In this document: piece by piece, positions 32,864 to 42,551 of the stretch
Layout: every line of letters begins with the position of its first letter
Position numbering within the stretch: the first letter of the stretch is position 1
NCBI GenBank assembly: GCA_031292525.1
Contig: JARLGY010000010.1
Coordinates: forward strand, 1 to 64,000
Direction: 5' to 3'
DNA: 64,000 nucleotides
Origin: Flavipsychrobacter sp.
Lineage (GTDB): Bacteria > Bacteroidota > Bacteroidia > Chitinophagales > Chitinophagaceae
Made by a program: the position numbers and the translations under genes
Notes under the pieces: generated by a model
The model's input: only the letters and a program-made list of their open reading frames with translations
Databases searched by the model: none
Told to the model about the DNA's origin: nothing

Positions 32864-33460
32864 TTACACTCTTTTCAACCAACCGGTAATGCTCATCCGG
32901 GGACGTGTAGCGGTAACAACTTCGTGCTCTAACACATCGCTTTGGAAGAATAACGTTTTTTGATTGTTGGGGAATATTTCCTGGGTACTATCTTCATCGT
33001 GGTGAATAACCAATTGGCCACCATCGGTCTCTATCCAATCCTCATTGAGATAACTGATCATTGAGAATTTGCGGTTATAATCGTTGCGTAACTGGTCTTT
33101 GTGACGGCTATAAGAAGTGCCCACCTCGTACAAGGCATAGTGGAACTCAAAAGCATTGAGGCCTGTATAGCAAGTTTTATTGAGTTGTTCCAAAAACTGC
33201 CTGATGATATCGAGGAATTCCATTTCGGCAGGATTTTTACTTTTGATATCTAACCAACAAGTTTTATCGCCACGGGCCTTTTGGTTTTTATCTTTAATAA
33301 CTGCGTTACCAATGTTAGCCCGTATCATGCGGCTATCTCTTTTGAGCCGTAACAGATTTTGCTGCAAAGCAGCGGCAAGGGGAATGCTTAAAAAACTTTC
33401 AGAGATACCAATTTTATCTGTAATAAATCCTTCGATCAACTCCTCAAATTTCGCTTCCAT
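32864..33460 (-). CDS. 2-oxoglutarate/Fe(II) oxygenase, prolyl-4-hydroxylase type
   Basis: A 198-residue cytoplasmic double-stranded beta-helix enzyme. The metal ligands are HxD in YSRHKDQLRNDY and the distal His in SDVLEHEVVTA; the 2OG-binding arginine is in RPRMSITGW. The strand pattern (FSMISYLNEDWIETDGGQLV) matches the P4Hc/SM-20 group. It would hydroxylate a protein or small molecule using 2-oxoglutarate and oxygen. The substrate is unknown. The gene stands alone. Confidence 0.85.
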   Translation of the reverse strand: MEAKFEELIEGFITDKIGISESFLSIPLAAALQQNLLRLKRDSRMIRANIGNAVIKDKNQKARGDKTCWLDIKSKNPAEMEFLDIIRQFLEQLNKTCYTGLNAFEFHYALYEVGTSYSRHKDQLRNDYNRKFSMISYLNEDWIETDGGQLVIHHDEDSTQEIFPNNQKTLFFQSDVLEHEVVTATRPRMSITGWLKRV

Positions 33461-33624
33461 ATATAATTATCAGGCCTAAAGTTAATCTTTAATTAGCGTA
33501 TAATGCATAAAGGCCTGTATTGCAGCACAATTGAGTGGCATGCATTTACTTAAGACATAAGAAATCCATTGAAAATAATACCTTCAATTCTATTATCACC
33601 TCTATATAATAAAATATACGCCTT

Positions 33625-34164
33625 ATGTTCCAAACGCAAAGATTACACATGCGCCCGTTAGCTGAAACAGACCTTAGCAATATGCATGAACTGAATAGCA
33701 TACCTGAAGTGGATGAGTATAATACATTGGGGTTACCAGGATCAATAGAAGATACCCGAAGCTTGCTTGCCAATTGTCTGACCCGGCAAAATGCAATACC
33801 CACGGAGTCGTATTTCTTTTGTCTTGAGCTTGCAAATACAAGTGAATTTATTGGGTTGATGGGGCTGAACCTAGGCAGGGCAAACTACAAGTCGGGGGAG
33901 GTGTGGTACAAGATACACCCTACACACTGGAGGCAGGGCTTTACGACAGAAGCATTGAAGCGGCTTCTTAATTTTGCCTTCAATGACCTGCAATTGCACA
34001 GGGTTGAGGCAGGCTGTGCAACGGCCAACATAGCATCGGTAAGGGTGCTTGAAAAAGTAGGGATGACCCGGGAAGGGCAAACAAGGAAAAAACTACCTAT
34101 ACGCGGCCAGTGGATAGATAACTATGAATATGCCATACTGGAGGAAGACTATTTGCAGCTATAA
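33625..34164 (+). CDS. GNAT acetyltransferase, RimJ/RimL-like
   Basis: The 179-residue protein is a GNAT fold of the RimJ type: TQRLHMRPLAETDLSNMHEL, the acetyl-CoA pyrophosphate loop at HWRQGFTTEALKRLLNFAF, then LHRVEAGCATANIASVRVLE and KVGMTREG. Members acetylate the N-termini of ribosomal proteins, antibiotics or small amines. The target here cannot be told. Confidence 0.88.
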   Translation: MFQTQRLHMRPLAETDLSNMHELNSIPEVDEYNTLGLPGSIEDTRSLLANCLTRQNAIPTESYFFCLELANTSEFIGLMGLNLGRANYKSGEVWYKIHPTHWRQGFTTEALKRLLNFAFNDLQLHRVEAGCATANIASVRVLEKVGMTREGQTRKKLPIRGQWIDNYEYAILEEDYLQL

Positions 34165-34192
34165 TATTGATACCCGGCATCAAAATACATAG

Positions 34193-34229
34193 AAAAAGGT
34201 CGCTACCGATAAGCGGTGAGCGACCTTTT
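34193..34229. terminator. Bidirectional terminator
   Basis: A stem (AAAAAGGTCGCT / AGCGACCTTTT) with an inner CCG/CGG pairing lies between the convergent GNAT and BON-domain genes, flanked by A- and T-runs. Confidence 0.85.
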
Positions 34230-34258
34230 AAACAGCAAACCCTTGCAGAATATATGCA

Positions 34259-35320
34259 TCAATTATGAACTGAAGCTGTCTTCTTTGATGAATTGCCATT
34301 AGTAGAATTCTGGTCTGTGCCTGTAGTACTGCCAGATGCCTCGGTTGTTTTAGTGTTGGTTGAAGAAGTACTGCGACTGTCTGTATCATTACTACCCTGC
34401 CCTTTTACACGCAGTCTGTTTTCAACATTCTGCACACCTGATATAGAATCAATAATATCTTCAGCGCGACGTTTTGCCTGCCTGTTCTCTACTGTGCCAG
34501 ACAGAGATACCTCACCACTGCTTACATTAATTTCTATATCGGAGGCGTCCAAATGTGCATCATCACTAAGGCGGTCATTTATTTCTTCTTTTATACGATC
34601 GTCTGAGCGTTTATAGCCTTTAGGACCCTTGCCTTTGTGCAGGCCCATGCCAGAGTCATTATTGCCCTGACCGTAGTTCCACTGGCTATCATAGTTACCA
34701 GAGTTCATACCTCCACTATTGCTATTGCTGCCATAGCTACCCATACCGGTTGTCCAGCCCTGGCTGCCGTAGCTATCGCTACGCCTGTTGCCATAGCCTT
34801 CATTTTCAAGATAGCTACCGCCATAATTGCTGCCCTGGTTGCCAAAGCTGCTTTGAGAATAAGCGCTGTAGCCGTTGCCTGTGCCCTGTAAAGAACTGCG
34901 CCCACGGAAATCGCTTTGCGGATAGCTTTCGCCATAGCTATTCGTCCTATTGCGGTCGATGTTGTATTGGTTTTGGTTGCGCCCGCTATATTCGCCACGG
35001 CCGCGACGACCTTCGAGCTCGTTATAACCGCTTTGACCATTCTGGAATCTATCACGTCCGCTATCACCGCGATCAGCACCTTGATAGCCTAAGCCCCGGG
35101 ATGTAGAGCGGTAATCCTGATCGCGCTGATCGGAGTTTCTGTCATAATCATTTTGATAATCAGAAGTTTCACTTTGCCTTCTGCGTGTGCCATACCAACC
35201 GCGGTCGTAGTCGCTATCATCACCATAACGGCGGTTATCATTTTCACTGTTGCTCATATCTGAGTTTTGATTGGAATATTGGTTTTCATTCCAGCCCTGG
35301 TTGCGATTTTTGTCTGACAT
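34259..35320 (-). CDS. BON-domain protein with a long Gly/Asn/Tyr/Arg-rich disordered region
   Basis: About 353 residues, cytoplasmic by prediction (no signal). Residues 1 to about 235 are low complexity: Asn, Gln, Ser, Gly, Tyr, Arg and Asp, with repeated NYGGS, YGSQG and RGRGEYSGR patches, like prion-like and RGG domains. Residues about 238-307 form one BON domain (DDRIKEEINDRLSDDAHLDA, later GTVENRQAKRRAEDIIDSI). The tail is Ser/Thr/Asn-rich. BON domains bind phospholipid or partner proteins. The ATG at 35320 was chosen because the upstream part of the frame has no similar composition. Confidence 0.82.
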   Translation of the reverse strand: MSDKNRNQGWNENQYSNQNSDMSNSENDNRRYGDDSDYDRGWYGTRRRQSETSDYQNDYDRNSDQRDQDYRSTSRGLGYQGADRGDSGRDRFQNGQSGYNELEGRRGRGEYSGRNQNQYNIDRNRTNSYGESYPQSDFRGRSSLQGTGNGYSAYSQSSFGNQGSNYGGSYLENEGYGNRRSDSYGSQGWTTGMGSYGSNSNSGGMNSGNYDSQWNYGQGNNDSGMGLHKGKGPKGYKRSDDRIKEEINDRLSDDAHLDASDIEINVSSGEVSLSGTVENRQAKRRAEDIIDSISGVQNVENRLRVKGQGSNDTDSRSTSSTNTKTTEASGSTTGTDQNSTNGNSSKKTASVHN

Positions 35321-35610
35321 AAAAATTGTTTTTTTGGTTTTAAAGTTTGCCTTAAACTTAAAAAAAACCGTACCCGGCAACGTTACCAAAACGCAAAAAA
35401 TGCAAGTGATTATTGATCAGCTTTTTAGAATTTTGGCGTCAGAAACATGTATATATACTTGCCTTTAGCCCTAGTATTATTTGGGGAAATATTAATGCAC
35501 TAATATATAAAAATTGCTATGGCATAAATTTATTGAAGAAGAAAGACCTGCAGCTTGCTATAAGAAATAGCTCAGGCGTGGGAAATATCTTTCAATACTG
35601 CTGGAATGTT

Positions 35611-38145
35611 TTACCATTCGCCGCTGGCTTCACCCAACTTAAATGCAACCAAGCCTCGTGCATTTATCCCGAAGCGGATACCTGAATTATGGCCGCCATA
35701 ACTGTCCCATGATTGCACAAAGTCAACCCTTAGAAAGCGAAACATTTTGTAGCCTATATTGTCGATACCAAAAAAAGCTTCCGTATAATAGTCGCCAGGA
35801 CGGGCATAGAATGTATTGGTTCCAGTTACAAAATACCAACGTGCCTTTTGCAGGAAAGGTATCCGATCGCTCAGTAAGCCCTGCATATTATATTCTATAT
35901 GAGCCTCCCCATATAGTTTCTCCTTATTGCTGAAATCGTAGTATTGCGCAAACTGAAAACTGCTGAGGTAAGGAGAGGCATACCCTATGCCCCTGTTGCC
36001 GTACAGATGCATCAGATCTGGTACCGACACATAGTTGGTGTTGAGAAAACCACCTATGGCTAAATTGTATGCAAAGTTGCCGAGACCTTTTACCCTGAAA
36101 TCATCTCTTGCAGTAAACCGCCATTTATCAAAATCACTTTTACTATTCAGTATATTGGGTATACCCTTGTCATAAATAAAAGAAAATACAGGCAAGTTGC
36201 TAAAGCCTGTTTTATAATCAGGATACTGTATGTATTTATAACCAGGCTGATAGCTTACCCAAAGGTGCATTAATGCAGCGTCGTTCTTCTCCCATACTGT
36301 AGTTTCTTTTAAATGTTCTGGCAATGGCTGCGTATATCCTGCAACCGGTTTACCCCAAGTATAGTCATAACCTGTGCTGTCTATAGGTATCCGTTGTTGG
36401 TAAGACATGCTTACATTCCACTTCCACCCGTTACCATAATTGCGAGCCACATGCACAGTTGCCTCTTCACGCTCATATATTTTCAGGTCGTTCTCGCCAT
36501 AAACAAGTGCCGCTACCGTATTAAATTGTGGTAGTACCGGGTTGTCAGCGTCATATTGGAATACATACTTGCCCCCTTGCAACCCTATGGTCCATGAGCG
36601 GTTTTTCCAACTTTTGTCTTCCGTTACATAATCTAACCTTGCGATAGGGTTAAAGTGGGTATTATGGAAACCATACCGGGTTGCAATGGCACCACGCAAG
36701 TACTTGCCCGTGTCTATCAGGTGTTCCCATGTAAGCTTTGGCGCCATGTTTAATCCTTCAAATGAATTAAAATTAAACATACCCAGCAAAAGTGGATTGA
36801 GCGTATATTTATTAGCTCCGTTCTTACTAGCAAACTTCATCCCGGTTACCAGTACCCCCCTTATTTTTAACTTATTGCCGGCTATAGTTGCAGAGTCTTT
36901 ATATTCCTGTGTTTGGGTTTTCTTATAAATACTGTCCATTATACTATAGTCCCTGTTCTCATCAAGTTCAAGAGGCACAGGTCGCTTGAGCGTCCAGTAA
37001 GTAGTATCCTTTTTATTGGCCGATTTATCGTAACTACTGATCAGCTTGTCATTAAACACCTCATCAGGTATATCTTCGTTTACGGTCTGGTTATCGTAAA
37101 CGCTTACCCCGGCACCTGTTATATCGAAGCCAAGCAGCTTCACTGCATATGATAATATTTGGTTCTTAATAACCCAATTGTCTTTTTCTAAAGGCAGGTA
37201 CACCTGTTCAATCCTCAAGGTATCCAGCAGATCGAGATTACATCTTTTGGTCAGGAACAGATCGAGCGAATGAATGGCATAGTCGCCATCAACAATGTAT
37301 ATCTCCCCGAAAAAGCAAGGTTCGTACAATCGCTTTGGTGTTACTTTTATCTTATATATAGTGCTACCATTTTCGGCAAACTGCCCTTCAAGATGGTACT
37401 TGTAATAATTAAGTGCATTATCGCTCACAGGAGATATGAATCCTCTTGAGTCCTTACCTGATAGGTCGATATTGTTATTGTAAAAAGGTATTACCGGGGG
37501 GAACCTTGCAAAACCTACCCCATTAGGGTCGCCACTTTCTTTTACGGAGTGTATTATAGTGCGCTCTTTGCCACCGCTTGCATAATAGTCTGCATCTTCT
37601 TCAGCAAGATATAATACCCCTCTGCCCACCGTATCTGCATCAAGGCCGCTCTCCAATACTTTTTCGCCCATAAATTTCTTGGGCAATTGGCGGCTGCGTA
37701 CTACCCCTTTAAAATAAAGGCCGGTATGGAAGGTTGATATTTGTTGCAGATGGTACCTGCGCCTACCAATAGTTTTGCGCATAATAGCATAGGCGGGGTC
37801 TTCTGCTGATGCATGGACGACCACCTCTGTCATCTCCAATCCCTGGTCACTGAGCTTAAAGTTATGTTCCTTTACCTCATCATTTGTTATGGTAACGTTG
37901 TAGGTACTTTGCTTGTAGCCTATAAAACTACACACCACTTTGTATGTACCCGGGTAGAGCTGCAATTGATATTTACCATCGCCACCCGCACTTACCCCGG
38001 CGGTTGTGCCCTGTACATAAACAGTGGCATATGGTAGCAGGGCACCCTTTTCATCAGTTATAGTACCCTTAAGTATGCCACCAAAGCAGGCAGTACCATG
38101 CAGGCATATAAACAGAAATAAAAAGAACCGCGAAATATTGACCAT
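35611..38145 (-). CDS. DUF5686 outer-membrane protein with CarboxypepD_reg-like N-terminus
   Basis: An 844-residue exported protein. After a signal peptide (FFLFLFICLHGTACFGG) comes a carboxypeptidase regulatory-like domain (GTITDEKGALLPYATVYVQG then FIGYKQSTYNVTI). The long DUF5686 region follows, starting TEVVVHASAEDPAYAIMRKT and ending in beta strands that look like an outer-membrane barrel. DUF5686 proteins are common in Bacteroidota and their task is unknown. The gene lies 31 bases from the deoxynucleoside kinase on the same strand. Confidence 0.85.
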   Translation of the reverse strand: MVNISRFFLFLFICLHGTACFGGILKGTITDEKGALLPYATVYVQGTTAGVSAGGDGKYQLQLYPGTYKVVCSFIGYKQSTYNVTITNDEVKEHNFKLSDQGLEMTEVVVHASAEDPAYAIMRKTIGRRRYHLQQISTFHTGLYFKGVVRSRQLPKKFMGEKVLESGLDADTVGRGVLYLAEEDADYYASGGKERTIIHSVKESGDPNGVGFARFPPVIPFYNNNIDLSGKDSRGFISPVSDNALNYYKYHLEGQFAENGSTIYKIKVTPKRLYEPCFFGEIYIVDGDYAIHSLDLFLTKRCNLDLLDTLRIEQVYLPLEKDNWVIKNQILSYAVKLLGFDITGAGVSVYDNQTVNEDIPDEVFNDKLISSYDKSANKKDTTYWTLKRPVPLELDENRDYSIMDSIYKKTQTQEYKDSATIAGNKLKIRGVLVTGMKFASKNGANKYTLNPLLLGMFNFNSFEGLNMAPKLTWEHLIDTGKYLRGAIATRYGFHNTHFNPIARLDYVTEDKSWKNRSWTIGLQGGKYVFQYDADNPVLPQFNTVAALVYGENDLKIYEREEATVHVARNYGNGWKWNVSMSYQQRIPIDSTGYDYTWGKPVAGYTQPLPEHLKETTVWEKNDAALMHLWVSYQPGYKYIQYPDYKTGFSNLPVFSFIYDKGIPNILNSKSDFDKWRFTARDDFRVKGLGNFAYNLAIGGFLNTNYVSVPDLMHLYGNRGIGYASPYLSSFQFAQYYDFSNKEKLYGEAHIEYNMQGLLSDRIPFLQKARWYFVTGTNTFYARPGDYYTEAFFGIDNIGYKMFRFLRVDFVQSWDSYGGHNSGIRFGINARGLVAFKLGEASGEW

Positions 38146-38176
38146 AAGCAGAGGTGAAATGCACGCTCAATTGCTA

Positions 38177-38809
38177 CTAAAAAAGTCCATGTAATTGTGC
38201 ATCGATACGCCGTACCACATCGGCAAAGCTCTCGCTATTATCTGCGAAGTTGGTAGTATCTATATCTATTATAAGCAAAGGGCCATCTGTATAGCTATCT
38301 ATCCATTTGTTATAAAGATCGTTCAGCCGCTTCAGGTAGTCGAGACGGAGGTTCTCTTCATAGTCCCTACCCCTTTTTTGTATCTGATCTACCAGTGTGG
38401 GGATTGACGTCTTGAGGTAAATCAGTAAATCGGGCGGATGTACAAATGTTTTCAGGTTATGGAAAAACGATGTATAGTTCTCAAAATCCCTTTTTGTCAT
38501 CAAACCCATTTCATACAGGTTGGGCGCAAAAATATATGCATCCTCAAATATAGTCCTGTCCTGTATTACAGTGCTGCTGCCTTTATGTATTTCTATAAGA
38601 TGCTTCAAGCGATTGTTCAGAAAGTACACCTGCAGGTTGAAAGACCAGCGTGGCATATCATCATAGAAATCGACCAGGTAAGGGTTGTGGTCAACATCCT
38701 CAAAGTGTGGTGTCCACTTGTAATGCTTAGCCAGCATTTCGGTAAGTGTAGTTTTGCCTGAACCGATATTTCCGGCAATGGCAATATGTTTTGGAGCTTT
38801 TTTCGACAT
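38177..38809 (-). CDS. Deoxynucleoside kinase
   Basis: A 210-residue P-loop kinase of the dNK/dGK/dCK family. The P-loop is IAGNIGSGKTTLTEML, and the substrate lid area is FEDVDHNPYLVDFY. The catalytic D-R is in VIQDRTIFEDAYIFA, and the LID arginines are in QKRGRDYEENLR. It phosphorylates deoxynucleosides in salvage. Which base it prefers cannot be read from the sequence. Confidence 0.92.
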   Translation of the reverse strand: MSKKAPKHIAIAGNIGSGKTTLTEMLAKHYKWTPHFEDVDHNPYLVDFYDDMPRWSFNLQVYFLNNRLKHLIEIHKGSSTVIQDRTIFEDAYIFAPNLYEMGLMTKRDFENYTSFFHNLKTFVHPPDLLIYLKTSIPTLVDQIQKRGRDYEENLRLDYLKRLNDLYNKWIDSYTDGPLLIIDIDTTNFADNSESFADVVRRIDAQLHGLF

Positions 38810-38902
38810 ATATATCCGGCAAAAATACAGTTTACAATGCGGCTTTGATACAATTGCTTACTGCAATTATAACAAAGCCGACACAATATGTAAAATAAGG
38901 AA

Positions 38903-39901
38903 TTAATAATAATTGATCCCGATCAATTTTCTGGCTTCACTGATGGTTCGGGATGCACTTTCTCGTGCTTTTTCCGCACCATGCCTCAATACGGCCATCA
39001 TTTTTGTTTCATCTGCCTGCAGCGCTACGGCCTTTTCACGTATAGGTCTTATAAAGTTTACCATATCTTCGGCAAGCTGCTTCTTCATATCACCGTAGCG
39101 TATAGTGCAACCATTATATGCAGCCCTGTAGCTTTCAGTAATCTCACTGGTGCTCACCAAATTCATTAGCTGGAATACATTCTGAATATACTCCGGCATA
39201 GTACTGTTGTGCTCAGTAGGACCGCTATCGGTCTTTGCTTTCATTACTTTTTTCCTGATTGCATCATCCTCATCAGCCAGGTATAACGTTGCATTTCCAT
39301 GTTCACTCTTGCTCATTTTACCAGCGCCATCAAGGCTAGGCACTTTGACCAGGGTATCGCCAAAGTTAAATGGCTGAGGCTCCGGGAAGAGTTCTCCATA
39401 CCGCCCGTTAAAACGGCCTGCAAAGTTGCGGGCCATTTCTATGTGCTGCTCCTGGTCTTTACCTACAGGCACTTTTACCGCCTTGTGTATCAATATATCG
39501 GCAGTCATCAGTACCGGGTAAGTAAGCAAACCTGCATTTACATTTTCGGGTTGCTGGCGCACTTTATCTTTAAAGGTGGGTACCTTCTCCAGTTCGCCCT
39601 TGTAAGCCAACATATTCAGCATCAGGTACAACTCAGGTATCTCAGGCAGATCGCTTTGGGCATATAAGGCCACCTTATCGGGATCAAGACCGGCAGCAAT
39701 GTTTTCTGCTACCACACGATATACGTTGCCCCTCAGATCTTTAGGATCGGGGTGCGTTGTGAGTGAATGATAATCGGCAACGAAAAAATAACAGTTATAG
39801 TCTTCCTGCATTTTGACATAGTTGCGCATAGCGCCAAAATAATTGCCCAAATGCAGGAAGCCGGTAGAGCGTATACCGCTCACCACAATCTCTTTACTCA
39901 T
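38903..39901 (-). CDS. trpS: Tryptophanyl-tRNA synthetase
   Basis: A 332-residue class I aminoacyl-tRNA synthetase that charges tRNA-Trp. The HIGH-like motif is in GFLHLGNYFGA, the KMSKS motif in GAGKMSKSEHGN, and the fold's PVLMTADILIHKA and VPVGKDQEQHIEMARNFAGR are typical of TrpS. Length and start are normal. It lies upstream of the kinase gene by 93 bases on the same strand. Confidence 0.96.
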   Translation of the reverse strand: MSKEIVVSGIRSTGFLHLGNYFGAMRNYVKMQEDYNCYFFVADYHSLTTHPDPKDLRGNVYRVVAENIAAGLDPDKVALYAQSDLPEIPELYLMLNMLAYKGELEKVPTFKDKVRQQPENVNAGLLTYPVLMTADILIHKAVKVPVGKDQEQHIEMARNFAGRFNGRYGELFPEPQPFNFGDTLVKVPSLDGAGKMSKSEHGNATLYLADEDDAIRKKVMKAKTDSGPTEHNSTMPEYIQNVFQLMNLVSTSEITESYRAAYNGCTIRYGDMKKQLAEDMVNFIRPIREKAVALQADETKMMAVLRHGAEKARESASRTISEARKLIGINYY

Positions 39902-40138
39902 AATGCAGCAAGATACATGAATTTAAAAAGCTAAAAAACTACAGCCACTCTTAAGACGCAATTGCTCACCATCCAACCTTTAGATAATATATAAAGCACG
40001 TTCTTTCGGCTAGCACATTTCTGCTTTCATTTAGTTTATCTACCATTTAAGACAACATCATACAGAAATTCATAAACCAAATATTATTTTTAAACTAAGA
40101 CATTACCCATTTCTCTAATCTAGTAACCATTACTTTCT

Positions 40139-42430
40139 ATGCAAGCCAGTCAAAACAACTTCATTAAAAAGAACTTATGGTATTTAATAGCTGCATTATT
40201 GGCAATACTAATGGTCATCACCCCACTTAGTCTTCACCTTGTGCTTAATGACAAAGGTCCGTCCTGGTTGGGCCTTGATGTTTCGTGGCAGATGACAATG
40301 AATTATGCTATGATGCATAAAATGGTGTGGGGAAAAGATATCATATTCAATTACGGCCCTTTAGCATTCCTATCTACACGGTTAGCTTGGGGAATATCAA
40401 AATGGATATTTGTAGTTTTTGATGTCTTCCTGCTACTAAATTACTTCTTTGTATTTGCAGATTTCCTCAAAAGAACAACCAGCAAGCCCCTGGCAGTCAT
40501 CATCCTAGTTATTATTCCACTATTAATAGATCAATTTATAGGCGCAGACCTGGCTTGGCTGATCTTATTCTTTATCATTTATTGGATGTACAAGACATTC
40601 TACGATCAGCATTATGCCTATTTAACCATACTTACCTTGCTTGTGACCCTGGCGTTCTATATAAAAATGAATACGGGGCTTATTGCAGTCATCTTCCTGC
40701 TGGCACACCTGGTCAATTTACTCGTGGCTAGAAAAATAAACGTAGTGCAACTATTGTATGTCTTAGTATTATTTTCTGTAATTATTACCATTTCGGCATC
40801 CTTGCTGCATGTTTCCATATCCTCATACATACATGGCGGCAGCGAAATGATAAAAGGCTACAATGCCGTTATGTACCTTAATGAGAGCCACGCACAGATA
40901 GAGAACAGCCTTTCTATCATGTTCTACATTATGCTATCATTACTGTTATTCAGAATATTCGTAACAATAAAAAACAAAGACTACAGCCGGATCCTATTCC
41001 TCTTAATAAGTATTGTTTACATTTTTTCATTGCAAAAGCAGTCTGTTCTAAGGAATGATGTGCAACACCTTTACGAATACTTTTCATTTGCTCCTTTAAT
41101 TTTGCTGTGCTGGCATCCGTTGACTAATAAAAGCATAGAGAAAGCGCTACTTAGCCTTACACTTATCATTTTCATTTTAGCACTCTTCATAACTTCAAAA
41201 GACAAGAACCTCCTGACGATCGTATCAAATCGAGCTAAAGGTCCGTTTGTATATATCAATGATATAAAACACTATGATGACTACAATGTGCTTCACCAGA
41301 AGGACAAACGGTACATACCACAACATGTACTAGATAAAATAGCGCAAAACACCGTCGATATTTTCCCCTGGGATGGTGCATATTTGCTTGAGAACAACCT
41401 CAATTATACTCCCCGCCCTATACCCCAATCCTATTCTACCTTTACTGAAAACCTGGAGCAAGCGAACTATGATTTTTATGTATCTAAGGCCCCCGAAGTT
41501 ATTATTTACGATTATGATGCCATAGACGAACGTTACCCTTTTAATGATGAAAGCCTGGTAAACATGTTTATTGGTAATAACTATACTTGTGTTGACACCT
41601 TTACATCGAACGAAAGGATGCGCCTTGTATTACAGAAGAAAGCCGTAACACCCCCTGTGCAACTAAACATGTGGAAAAAAGACAAGATAAACATCACTCA
41701 CGGCATACCAACTGACCATGCATCTTTTATAAAACTGGATATCAACTACACCTTGGCTGGCTTTTTAAAATCGTTCTGGGGTAAAACACCACCTATAAAA
41801 ATAACCTACCTGGCAACAGATGGACAATCGCTGACGTGCAAGACATCTAAGGAACTCTTGAAGGCCGGCTTATTTACTGGCAACATCATTACAGACAACA
41901 ATGAATTTCGCACCTTCATTAGCAAACGTGAGGCATTGCAACCAGTAAAGGAGATACAATTGGAAATGGATAGTAATTACTACAGCACTACCGGCAACGT
42001 TGAGTTTTACAACAAGGTTGCTTACAAGAACGATACAAATCTTGTTACACTTAGCTACCGCGACCTGGTGAGCCAGGACCCCAACCAGGTGTTTGAACAA
42101 AATGGCAAAAAGGTAATTGCCATATGGACAGGAGATATACAGTTAAGACCAATAGCATTAGAAAAAGGGAAGTACAAACTAACACTTGTTGCTAATGGCA
42201 CACCCATGGATGGCATATACCCACACCTGAATGTGTTTAATGATAACAATATGGCAGGCGACAGCTACACAACTGCCGACTATAAAAACATAGACTTTTA
42301 CTTTGAGCAAACAGCCACCAGTGATGTTTACATAAGAATATCGATGGACAACGATGGCAGCAATGCGGCAAAAAAAGAAGACCGGAATGCGTTTATCAAA
42401 CAGATAATCATCAATAAGGTGGCAATGTGA
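40139..42430 (+). CDS. GT-C-like polytopic membrane protein with C-terminal sugar-binding-like domain
   Basis: The 763-residue protein has about eleven helices in residues 15-370 and a large periplasmic C-terminal part. The first loop carries GLDVSWQMTMNYAMMHKMVW, then KDIIFNYGPLAFL. The aspartate there is where GT-C glycosyltransferases place their catalytic base, and the (F)xYGPL motif recurs in a family of uncharacterised membrane proteins. The C-terminal 200 residues look like a jelly-roll (IQLRPIALEKGKYKLTLVAN), as in carbohydrate-binding modules. It has no clear operon partner. Confidence 0.65.
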   Translation: MQASQNNFIKKNLWYLIAALLAILMVITPLSLHLVLNDKGPSWLGLDVSWQMTMNYAMMHKMVWGKDIIFNYGPLAFLSTRLAWGISKWIFVVFDVFLLLNYFFVFADFLKRTTSKPLAVIILVIIPLLIDQFIGADLAWLILFFIIYWMYKTFYDQHYAYLTILTLLVTLAFYIKMNTGLIAVIFLLAHLVNLLVARKINVVQLLYVLVLFSVIITISASLLHVSISSYIHGGSEMIKGYNAVMYLNESHAQIENSLSIMFYIMLSLLLFRIFVTIKNKDYSRILFLLISIVYIFSLQKQSVLRNDVQHLYEYFSFAPLILLCWHPLTNKSIEKALLSLTLIIFILALFITSKDKNLLTIVSNRAKGPFVYINDIKHYDDYNVLHQKDKRYIPQHVLDKIAQNTVDIFPWDGAYLLENNLNYTPRPIPQSYSTFTENLEQANYDFYVSKAPEVIIYDYDAIDERYPFNDESLVNMFIGNNYTCVDTFTSNERMRLVLQKKAVTPPVQLNMWKKDKINITHGIPTDHASFIKLDINYTLAGFLKSFWGKTPPIKITYLATDGQSLTCKTSKELLKAGLFTGNIITDNNEFRTFISKREALQPVKEIQLEMDSNYYSTTGNVEFYNKVAYKNDTNLVTLSYRDLVSQDPNQVFEQNGKKVIAIWTGDIQLRPIALEKGKYKLTLVANGTPMDGIYPHLNVFNDNNMAGDSYTTADYKNIDFYFEQTATSDVYIRISMDNDGSNAAKKEDRNAFIKQIIINKVAM

Positions 42431-42521
42431 CCTATGCCATTAAAGAAGTAGAAATTGGGGAACAGAATTATTTGTAGAACAACTAAGTAGGCTCCCACAC
42501 GTCATCTTAACTAATTTACGT

Positions 42522-42529
42522 TAGATTTG
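42522..42529 (+). promoter_or_regulatory. -7 promoter element of the NRAMP gene (TAGATTTG)
   Basis: TAGATTTG matches TAnnTTTG, 22 bases before the ATG at 42552; the -33 is unclear. Confidence 0.4.
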
Positions 42530-42551
42530 TTGTAGTTGCATTAGTTATTAA

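Noticed and set aside
34637-35106. Ala- and Ile-rich and other frames opposite the BON-domain gene
   Set aside because: They are side effects of the low-complexity coding strand and resemble no protein family.
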